Shown piece after piece: positions 57,559 to 64,000 of a stretch of DNA of 64,000 nucleotides. The position numbers and the translations under genes are program-made. The notes beneath the pieces are model-generated. The model was not told the origin of the DNA and ran no database searches. It saw only the letters and a list, made by a program, of their open reading frames with translations. Source of the DNA: Kocuria turfanensis (GTDB taxonomy: Bacteria; Actinomycetota; Actinomycetes; Actinomycetales; Micrococcaceae); NCBI RefSeq assembly GCF_001580365.1, contig NZ_CP014480.1, forward strand, positions 1,613,008 through 1,677,007, given 5' to 3'. Each line of letters begins with the position of its first letter. Within the stretch, counting starts at the first letter, position 1.

Positions 57559-60500
57559 TCAGATCAGCTCGTCCGTGAGGTGGTTGGGCGTGCCGAACCG
57601 GTGGGCGGTGATGCTCACGGCCTGCTCGTGCAGGAACGGGAGCATCTCCACCCGGCCGGCCCCCGTGACGGGGTGGGCGTAGACGGCCACGTCGGGACGG
57701 GACCCGGTCGCGGCGATGAAGGCCGCGCGGTCCCCGCCGATGAGACGGACCCGCCCGCCGCCGAGCTCGGCGGCGCGAGCCAGCCAGGCGGCGTCGTCCT
57801 CGACCCGGACCGGCACGCCGCGGCCGGTGAGCACGGAGCGCACCGCCGCGGGCAGCTCGAGCGCCGAGGAGACGCTGAGCTCCGCGCCGGCGCGCAGGCC
57901 GGCGCCGACCACGCGGAGCAGATCGGCCAGGGGCTCCCCCTCGGACAGCCGCACCGTCACCGGCAGCGGCAGGTAGCGGAAGACGTTGCGCTCCGCGTAG
58001 AGCTGCGAGACGTCCCGGGCCACCCCGAACTCCTCGGCCCAGGCGGCCTCGTCACTGCGCAGCGCCTGCTCGAGGGTCCCGGCCTCCTGCTCCGTGACCC
58101 CGGCCCGGCCCGCACGGGCGGCGGCGAGCAGATCGGCCACGGCCGCGTCGGTCACGGGACGCCCGTCCCCGCGCAGCGGCGCCGGCTCCCACTCGCCCAG
58201 GCCCATGAGGTAGCTGGGGCCGCCGGCCTTGGTGCCCGGGCCCACCGCGGACTTCTTCCAGCCGCCGAAGGGCTGGCGCTGGACGATGGCCCCGGTGATC
58301 CCGCGGTTGACGTAGACGTTGCCGGCCTGGACGTGCTCCAGCCAGTAGCCGATCTCCTCCGGGTCCAGGGAGTGCAGCCCGCCGGTGAGGCCGTAGTCGA
58401 CCTCGTTCTGGATGGCCACGGCCTCCTCCAGGGTCTCGGCGGTCATCACCCCCAGCACCGGGCCGAAGTACTCGACCAGGTGGAACTCGGAGCCGCGCTG
58501 CACCCCGGTGCGCACGCCCGGGGACCACAGCTTGCCCGTGTCGTCCAGCTGCTGCGGCTCGATCAGCCAGGACTGCCCGTCCTCGAGGGTGGTCAGGGCC
58601 TGGAGCAGCTTGCCCTCGGCGGGCTCGGTGAGCGGACCCATCTGCGCGGCGGGGTTGGTCGGGTAGTCCACGGTGAGGGAGCTGACCGCGTCCACCAGCT
58701 GGTTGCGGAACCGCTTGGACTTCGCCACCGAGCCGACCAGGATCACCAGGGAGGCCGCCGAGCACTTCTGCCCGGCGTGGCCGAACGCGGAGTAGGCGAC
58801 GTCCTTGGCGGCGAGGTCGAAGTCGGCGCTGGGGGTGACGACGAGGGCGTTCTTGCCCGAGGTCTCGGCCAGCAGCGGCAGGTCGGAGCGGAAGGAACGG
58901 AACAGCTCCGCCGTCTCGTAGGCGCCGGTGAGGATGAGGCGGTCCACCGACGGGTGGGAGATCAGCTGGCGGCCGAGGGCACGCTCCTCGAGATCCACGA
59001 GGGCGAGCACGTCCCGGGGAATCCCGGAGGCGTCCAGGGCCTCCCAGATCGCCTCGGCCACCACGGCGCCGCAGCGCTTGGTCGGGCCGGCCGGCTTGAA
59101 CACCACCGGGGACCCGGCGGCCAGGGCGGCCAGGGCGGAGCCGGCCGGGATGGCCACGGGGAAGTTCCACGGCGGGGTCACCACGGTGAGCCGGGAGGGC
59201 AGGAAGGTCGCGCCGTCGACCTCGTCCAGCTCCCGGGCGCGCTCGGCGTAGTAGTGGGCGAAGTCGATGGCCTCGCTGATCTCCGGGTCCGCCTGGTCGA
59301 GGGTCTTGCCGGCCTCCGCGGCCGCGACCTCGAGCAGTTCCGCCCGGCGGGCCGCCAGGGCCTCCCCGGCCCGGTGGAGCACCTCGGCCCGCTGGGCGCC
59401 GGTCAGCGCGGCCCAGCCGCGGCCGGCCGCGAGGGCGGCGTCGATGACGCGGTCGAGCTGCTCCTCGGTCTGCAGCGCCGCGGCGGCGACGGTCGCCGTG
59501 CCGGCCGTTGACCCGGGAACGCGGTCGAGGATCGCCCGGCCCCAGTCCCGGTTGGCGGCCACGGCCGGGTCGGTGTCCGGGGTGTTGGCGAAGCCGTCGG
59601 TCGGCGCGGGCAGCTCGGGCAGCCGGCGGTCCTGGGTCCGGTGGGGCAGCGGCACGGTGTCGTCGAGCGCGGCCAGCGAGGCGAGGAAGCGGTTCTTCTC
59701 CCGCTCGAAGAGCTCCTCGTTCGCGGAGAGCTCGAAGACCGCGGACATGAAGTTCTCCTGGCTCGCGCCCTCCTCGAGCCGGCGGATCAGGTAGGCGATG
59801 GCCACGTCGAACTCGGCCGGGTGCACCACCGGGGTGTAGAGCAGCAGGGAGCCGACGTCGCGCTTGACGGCCTGAGCCTGGCCGGTGGCCATGCCCAGCA
59901 GCATCTCGAAGTCGATGGCCTCGGTGACCCCGCGCTCGGAGGCGAGCAGCCAGGCGAAGGCGATGTCGAAGAGGTTGTGCCCGGCCACGCCGATCCGGAC
60001 CGCGTCGGCGTGCTCCGGCTGCAGCGCGTAGTTGAGCACGCGCTTGTAGTGGGTGTCCGAGTCCTGCTTCGTCCCCCAGGTGGCCAGCGGCCAGTCGTGC
60101 AGGGAGGCCTCGACCTGCTCCATGGGCAGGTTCGCCCCCTTGACCACGCGGACCTTGACGCGCGCCCCGCCGGCCGCGCGGCGGGCCTGGGCCCACTCCT
60201 GGAGGCGGATCATCGCCTGCAGGGCGTCGGGCAGGTAGGTCTGCAGCACGATGCCGGCCTCGAGGTCCTGGAACTGGGGCTGGTCGAGGATCCGCGTGAA
60301 CACCGCCAGCGTCATGTCGAGGTCCTTGTACTCCTCCATGTCCAGGTTGATGAACTTCGGCGTGGAGAACGAGACGGCCCGGGCGTAGAGCGGGGTGAGC
60401 TTCTCGACGACCTCGGCCACGGCCTCGTCGAAGGCCCAGGCGGAGTGCGGGGCCACGGTGGAGGAGACCTTGATGGAGACGTAGTCCACGTCCGGGCGGG

Positions 60501-61065
60501 CCAGCAGGTCGTGGGTGCCCTGCAGCCGGCGGTCGGCCTCGCGCTCGCCGAGCACGGCCTCGCCGAGGAGGTTGACGTTGAGCCGGACGTCGTCCGTGCG
60601 GATCTTCGCGATCGACTTCCCGAGCTTGGCCTCGCTGGCGTCCACGATGAGGTGTCCGACCATCTCGCGCAACGCCTTGCGGGCGGCCGGGATCACGACC
60701 TGCGGGGCGACCGGGGCCAGGGCCCCGCCGGTGCGCACCGCGGTGCGCAGGTACCAGGGCAGGAAGCCCGGGACGCGGGGCGCGAGCCGGGCGAGGTTGC
60801 GGGCGGCGACCTTGATGTCCTCCGGGCGGATCACGCCGTCGACGAAGCCGACCGTGAAGTCCAGCCCGCTGGGATCCTTGAGCACCCCGGCCAGCTGCTC
60901 GCCCGAGGCGTCCTTGGGGAACTGCTCCGCCTCGGTGAGCCAGCGGCGCACCGTGGCCACGGCCTGCTCGGGCAGCGACGCCGGGATCGCGGCGTGGGGA
61001 AGGGTGCGTCCGCTCGACGGCTCCGCGGGGGTGTGCGCGGTCGCGGGGACGGGGATCGTCGTCAT
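57559..61065 (-). CDS. putA: Bifunctional proline dehydrogenase/glutamate-semialdehyde dehydrogenase
   Basis: A 1168-residue PutA. The proline dehydrogenase barrel (about 30-480) contains DVDYVSIKVSS, FINLDMEEYKDLD and VKVRVVKGANLP. The ALDH domain (about 530-990) has TPPWNFPVAIP, FKPAGPTKRCG, AETSGKNALVV (Glu) and GHAGQKCSAASL with the catalytic Cys. There is no N-terminal RHH domain, so it is not self-regulating. It turns proline into glutamate, feeding FADH2 and NADH. A divergent LysR gene 129 bp away is the probable regulator. Confidence 0.96.
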   Translation of the reverse strand: MTTIPVPATAHTPAEPSSGRTLPHAAIPASLPEQAVATVRRWLTEAEQFPKDASGEQLAGVLKDPSGLDFTVGFVDGVIRPEDIKVAARNLARLAPRVPGFLPWYLRTAVRTGGALAPVAPQVVIPAARKALREMVGHLIVDASEAKLGKSIAKIRTDDVRLNVNLLGEAVLGEREADRRLQGTHDLLARPDVDYVSIKVSSTVAPHSAWAFDEAVAEVVEKLTPLYARAVSFSTPKFINLDMEEYKDLDMTLAVFTRILDQPQFQDLEAGIVLQTYLPDALQAMIRLQEWAQARRAAGGARVKVRVVKGANLPMEQVEASLHDWPLATWGTKQDSDTHYKRVLNYALQPEHADAVRIGVAGHNLFDIAFAWLLASERGVTEAIDFEMLLGMATGQAQAVKRDVGSLLLYTPVVHPAEFDVAIAYLIRRLEEGASQENFMSAVFELSANEELFEREKNRFLASLAALDDTVPLPHRTQDRRLPELPAPTDGFANTPDTDPAVAANRDWGRAILDRVPGSTAGTATVAAAALQTEEQLDRVIDAALAAGRGWAALTGAQRAEVLHRAGEALAARRAELLEVAAAEAGKTLDQADPEISEAIDFAHYYAERARELDEVDGATFLPSRLTVVTPPWNFPVAIPAGSALAALAAGSPVVFKPAGPTKRCGAVVAEAIWEALDASGIPRDVLALVDLEERALGRQLISHPSVDRLILTGAYETAELFRSFRSDLPLLAETSGKNALVVTPSADFDLAAKDVAYSAFGHAGQKCSAASLVILVGSVAKSKRFRNQLVDAVSSLTVDYPTNPAAQMGPLTEPAEGKLLQALTTLEDGQSWLIEPQQLDDTGKLWSPGVRTGVQRGSEFHLVEYFGPVLGVMTAETLEEAVAIQNEVDYGLTGGLHSLDPEEIGYWLEHVQAGNVYVNRGITGAIVQRQPFGGWKKSAVGPGTKAGGPSYLMGLGEWEPAPLRGDGRPVTDAAVADLLAAARAGRAGVTEQEAGTLEQALRSDEAAWAEEFGVARDVSQLYAERNVFRYLPLPVTVRLSEGEPLADLLRVVGAGLRAGAELSVSSALELPAAVRSVLTGRGVPVRVEDDAAWLARAAELGGGRVRLIGGDRAAFIAATGSRPDVAVYAHPVTGAGRVEMLPFLHEQAVSITAHRFGTPNHLTDELI

Positions 61066-61154
61066 GGGTGGTACTCCCTGGTCTGCGTGGAAAGCACTGG
61101 TGCGTCCCTCACTATGCGCCTTCTTTCTGTTCGGATAAAGTGATGTTTTCCACG

Positions 61155-61165
61155 GATGATTCATC
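61155..61165. promoter_or_regulatory. Candidate LysR operator between putA and its regulator
   Basis: GATGATTCATC is a 5-1-5 inverted repeat with further GATGAT motifs just downstream, in the A/T-rich 129-bp divergent gap. Confidence 0.55.
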
Positions 61166-61194
61166 AGTGGATGTGATGATTGTGAGGTGCTCCC

Positions 61195-62103
61195 GTGCTC
61201 GACGTGCGCAAGCTGCGCCTGCTGCGCGAACTGGCGCTGCGCGGCACCCTGGCCGAGGTGGCGGCGGCCCTGAGCTACAGCCCCTCGGCGGTCTCCCAGC
61301 AGCTCTCCGCCCTGGAGAAGGAGGCCGGGGTGGAGCTGCTCTCCAAGGCCGGCCGGCGGGTGCAGCTGACCCCGCAGGCGGAGATCCTGGTGGCGCGCAC
61401 CGCCGAGCTGCTGGACGTCCTGGAGCGGGCCGAGTCGGACCTGGCGGCGTCGCTGAGCACGGTCACGGGCACGGTGCGGGTCGCCGTGTTCCAGTCGGCC
61501 GCCCTGGCGCTGCTGCCGGAGGTGCTGGGCACGATGCGCCGCGAGCACCCGGAGGTGCGGGTGGAGATGGTGCAGGCGGAGCCGGAGCGCGCCCTCTACG
61601 AGACCTGGACGCGCGAGTTCGACCTCGTGGTCGCGGAGCAGTACCCCAGCCACGCCGCCGCCCACCACCCCGATCTGGACCGGCGGCGGCTCATCACGGA
61701 TGCCATCCGCCTGGCCGTTCCCCCCGGGGCGGAGCACGCGTCCATCGCCTCGCTGCAGGACGCCGGCGGGATGCCGTGGGTCATGGAGCCCCGGGGAGCG
61801 GCGTCGAGGCACTGGGGCGAGCAGCTGTGCCGGCGGGCGGGGTTCGAGCCGGACGTCCGGTTCTCCACGGCGGACCTGCAGGCCCAGACCCGGCTCGTGG
61901 AGTCGGGCAACGCCGTGGCCCTCATGCCGGACCTCATGTGGGCGGGCGGCGACTCGCCCTGCCGGCTGGTCGACCTGCCCTCCGGGCCGCGGCGGACGGT
62001 GTTCACCTCGATCCGCGGCTCGAGCGTGCGGCGCCCGGCGATCCTGGCCCTCCGCGCGGCGCTCGAGGCGGTGGCCGCCGAGCTCGCCGCGCGGATGGAC
62101 TGA
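61195..62103 (+). CDS. LysR-family regulator, probably of putA
   Basis: A 302-residue LTTR. The N-terminal winged helix (1-65) has LAEVAAALSYSPSAVSQQLSALEKEAGVELL. The effector-binding domain (90-300) includes VRVAVFQSAALALLPEVL and LVESGNAVALMPDL. Divergent orientation to putA suggests control by proline or a product. GTG start. It converges with idi, with only 3 bp between stop codons. Confidence 0.88.
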   Translation: MLDVRKLRLLRELALRGTLAEVAAALSYSPSAVSQQLSALEKEAGVELLSKAGRRVQLTPQAEILVARTAELLDVLERAESDLAASLSTVTGTVRVAVFQSAALALLPEVLGTMRREHPEVRVEMVQAEPERALYETWTREFDLVVAEQYPSHAAAHHPDLDRRRLITDAIRLAVPPGAEHASIASLQDAGGMPWVMEPRGAASRHWGEQLCRRAGFEPDVRFSTADLQAQTRLVESGNAVALMPDLMWAGGDSPCRLVDLPSGPRRTVFTSIRGSSVRRPAILALRAALEAVAAELAARMD

Positions 62104-62106
62104 CGG

Positions 62107-62694
62107 TCAGGGGCGGGCGGCGGCCGGCCCGGTGAGCGCCCGGCGCAGCCGGCCGTCGGCGATCTGCTCCAGCAGCCACGGGCTGAGCAGGAACGGCGCG
62201 GCCTCGGCCGCGGCGAAGAGCTCCTCCGGGGTGATCCAGGCGACCTCCGCGACCTCCGCCGGCAGCGGCTGCGGCTGCCCGGCGGCGCGCGCCACGTAGA
62301 CGGGGCAGAACTCGTTCTCCACGATCCCGGAGGCGTCCACGGCCCGGTAGCGGAAGTCCGGCAGGACCTCCGTCACCCCGGTCACCGCGAAGCCCAGCTC
62401 CTGGCCCGCCCGCCGGGCGACGGCCTCCTCGAAGTCCTCGCCGGGAGCCGGGTGGCCGCAGAAGCTGTTGGTCCACACCCCGGGCCAGGTCTTCTTGGCC
62501 AGGGCCCGGCGGGTCAGCAGCAGCCGCCCGTCGTCGCCGAGGACGTAGCACGAGACCGCCAGGTGCAGCGGGGTGTCCGTGGTGTGCACCTCCGCCTTGG
62601 GCGCGGTGCCCACGGGACGGTGGGCGTCGTCGAGCAGGACGACCTCCTCGACGGCTCCGGGGACGGCTCCGGGGACGGCTTCGTGGCTGGCCAT
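62107..62694 (-). CDS. idi: Isopentenyl-diphosphate delta-isomerase, type I
   Basis: A 195-residue Nudix-fold IDI-1. TNSFCGHPAPGE carries the catalytic Cys and metal His, and NEFCPVYVA with a later Glu-rich loop completes the site. It interconverts IPP and DMAPP, needed for menaquinone and carotenoids. Near the N-terminus a 12-bp codon repeat encodes GAVP units. ATG 62694 is chosen; the longer frame upstream is non-coding. Confidence 0.93.
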   Translation of the reverse strand: MASHEAVPGAVPGAVEEVVLLDDAHRPVGTAPKAEVHTTDTPLHLAVSCYVLGDDGRLLLTRRALAKKTWPGVWTNSFCGHPAPGEDFEEAVARRAGQELGFAVTGVTEVLPDFRYRAVDASGIVENEFCPVYVARAAGQPQPLPAEVAEVAWITPEELFAAAEAAPFLLSPWLLEQIADGRLRRALTGPAAARP

Positions 62695-62813
62695 GGGTCT
62701 CGTTCCGGTCGGTGGCGGGAGGGTGTCCGCGCCCATTCTCCCAGGCCTGCGCGCAGGAGGCACGCGGGGCGGGGAGTGGACAAGGGCTCGCCCGGGGAGC
62801 ACGATCGGGAACC

Positions 62814-63749
62814 ATGCGACGACGTCGGCCCGCCCCCGCCCCTCTGCCCCTGCGGGACGGCGTGGACCCCGTCCGGGTCCGGCTGCCGGCGGAGGACGGG
62901 TGGAGCACGGTCCGGGGCTGGCTGCTGGACCGGTTCCCGGCCTCCGCCCCGGAGCTGGAGGAGCTCTTCGCGTCTGGGGGGATCGTCGACGACGCCGGGC
63001 GGTCCCTCGCCCACGACGCCCCGTACGTGCCCGGCGGGTCGGTCTGGTACCACCGGGCCCTGCCGGCCGAACCGGAGCTGCCCGGGGACCTGCCGGTGCT
63101 GTTCGAGGACGAGTGGCTGCTGGCCGTCGACAAGCCGCACGGTCTGCCCACCACTCCGCGCGGCGGGTTCGTGGCCCAGAGCGCGCTCGTGAAGCTGCGC
63201 CGCGCCCGCGGCGAGGACCGGCTCTCCCCGCTGCACCGGCTGGACCGCGGCACGGCCGGGGTGCTGCTGCTCTCCCGGGATCCCGCGACCCGCGGCCGGT
63301 TCCAGACCCTCTTCCAGGACCGGGCGGTGGCCAAGGAGTACGAGGCGGTCGCCGTGCACCGGCCCGGGCTCGGGCTGCCGCGCGTCGTGGAGTCCCGCAT
63401 CGTCAAGGACCGCACGTGCCTGCAGGCGCGGGAGGTGCCGGGACCGGCCAACGCGCGCACCGTCGTCGACCGGGCGGGCCCCCCGTTCTCGGACGCCGAG
63501 GGCGAGTGGGCGCGCTACCGGCTGCGGCCCGAGACCGGGCGCACCCACCAGATCCGGGTGCACCTGGCCGGGCTGGGCGTCCCGGTCCGGAACGACCCCC
63601 TCTACCCGCGGGTGCGGCCGGCCGGCAGCGAGGACCCCGCCCGGCCGCTGCAGCTGCTGGCCCGGCGGATCGGCCTGACCCACCCGATGACGGGGCGCCC
63701 GCTCGTGCTCGAGAGCCGGCGTGCCCTGCGCAGCGGGACCCCCGCGTGA
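62814..63749 (+). CDS. RluA-family pseudouridine synthase
   Basis: A 311-residue protein. The conserved LAVDKPHGLPTTP, then SPLHRLDRGTAGVLLLSR with the catalytic Asp (near 148), RYRLRPETGRTHQIRVHLAGLG and the final LLARRIGLTHPMTGRPL are typical of the RluA/RsuA-like group that modifies uridine in rRNA or tRNA. Target unknown. It is divergent from idi, and its stop overlaps the GTG start of the next gene. Confidence 0.92.
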   Translation: MRRRRPAPAPLPLRDGVDPVRVRLPAEDGWSTVRGWLLDRFPASAPELEELFASGGIVDDAGRSLAHDAPYVPGGSVWYHRALPAEPELPGDLPVLFEDEWLLAVDKPHGLPTTPRGGFVAQSALVKLRRARGEDRLSPLHRLDRGTAGVLLLSRDPATRGRFQTLFQDRAVAKEYEAVAVHRPGLGLPRVVESRIVKDRTCLQAREVPGPANARTVVDRAGPPFSDAEGEWARYRLRPETGRTHQIRVHLAGLGVPVRNDPLYPRVRPAGSEDPARPLQLLARRIGLTHPMTGRPLVLESRRALRSGTPA

Positions 63750-64000
63750 GCGCGCCGCGCACCGCGCCGGCGTCCGCCCGGGTGCCCGCCCCGGACGTGG
63801 CCCGCGGGCTGATGCTCTGGGTCATCGCCGTCGCCAACGTCACCGCGTGGATCTGGGCGCCCGGGCCCACGGACGGCCCGCGCGACCGGACCCTGGGCGC
63901 CGGGGCGGGCACGGCCGGGTGGACGGCGGACGACGTGGTCAACACCGCCATGTCCATGCTCGTGGACGGCCGCGGCTTCCCCCTGTTCTCCTTCCTGGTC
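63746..64000 (+). CDS. DUF418/YeiB-like membrane protein, N-terminal part
   Basis: Eighty-five residues are visible before the window ends. PAPDVARGLMLWVIAVANVTAWIWAPG is the first helix with the D-ARG motif, and VDGRGFPLFSFLV opens the next, as in the YeiB/DUF418 transporter-like family. GTG overlaps the preceding stop (GTGA). Confidence 0.85.
   Translation, partial: MSAPRTAPASARVPAPDVARGLMLWVIAVANVTAWIWAPGPTDGPRDRTLGAGAGTAGWTADDVVNTAMSMLVDGRGFPLFSFLV

Noticed and set aside
62640..62690. Regulatory repeat at the start of idi
   Set aside because: The ACGGCTCCGGGG units are in-frame codon repeats encoding GAVP within the coding sequence.

Overview
The window is high-GC DNA (host genes use mostly G or C at third positions) and reads as an actinobacterial chromosome. 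A GTP-type PEP carboxykinase, an Asp8/three-Cys NsrR, a class F-like sortase, a Nei2-like glycosylase, a very long Lhr helicase and many GTG starts point to Micrococcales, probably a Kocuria-like member of the Micrococcaceae. The genus is inference.

Layout. 1-18000, host core: thioredoxin tail, MBL-rhodanese sulfur enzyme, NiCoT nickel/cobalt permease, phosphoesterase, DUF1540 protein, a translationally coupled cyclase plus ThDP-enzyme pair, CNNM/CBS membrane protein, secreted GDPD with a lamin-tail domain, FRG-domain protein, divergent manA and phosphohexomutase, an nsrR-hmp nitric oxide operon and pckG. At 18286 lies tRNA-Arg(ACG).

18325-33652, integrated element (about 15.3 kb). It is bounded by a perfect 35-bp repeat of the tRNA 3' end, with near-identical integrase arm-type sites just inside each end. 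It is visibly richer in A/T than the host. Integrase and Xre repressor read left. A rightward early operon follows: AlpA-like protein, small proteins, RepA-like ATPase, several tiny coupled ORFs and a possible small-terminase-like protein. Then come a winged-helix/Abi-like cargo gene and a late-looking block ending in a phage tailspike gene cut off by an IS3-family insertion. At the right end a leftward, ATGA-coupled three-gene cassette (TIGR04255-like plus two unknowns) and two duplicated excisionase-like genes sit beside attR. No capsid, portal, large terminase or tape-measure gene is present, so it resembles a phage satellite more than a complete prophage. The cassette and the Abi-like gene are the best candidates for undescribed (anti-phage) systems.

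33658-64000, host again: FAD monooxygenase and SixA phosphatase, a receiver-less OmpR-type wHTH regulator, upp, tadA, tRNA-Ser(CGA), thioesterase, ferredoxin, a fused FAD/Fe-S lactate or glycolate dehydrogenase, a DUF4232 lipoprotein, lhr, nei, a Stealth sugar-phosphate transferase, an AhpD-like protein, an aminotransferase, a guanine-deaminase-like enzyme, a MarR regulator, a CHRD surface protein with its own sortase, putA with a divergent LysR regulator, idi, an RluA-type pseudouridine synthase and the start of a DUF418 membrane protein.

Long ORFs antisense to these genes were treated as shadows of high-GC coding DNA.
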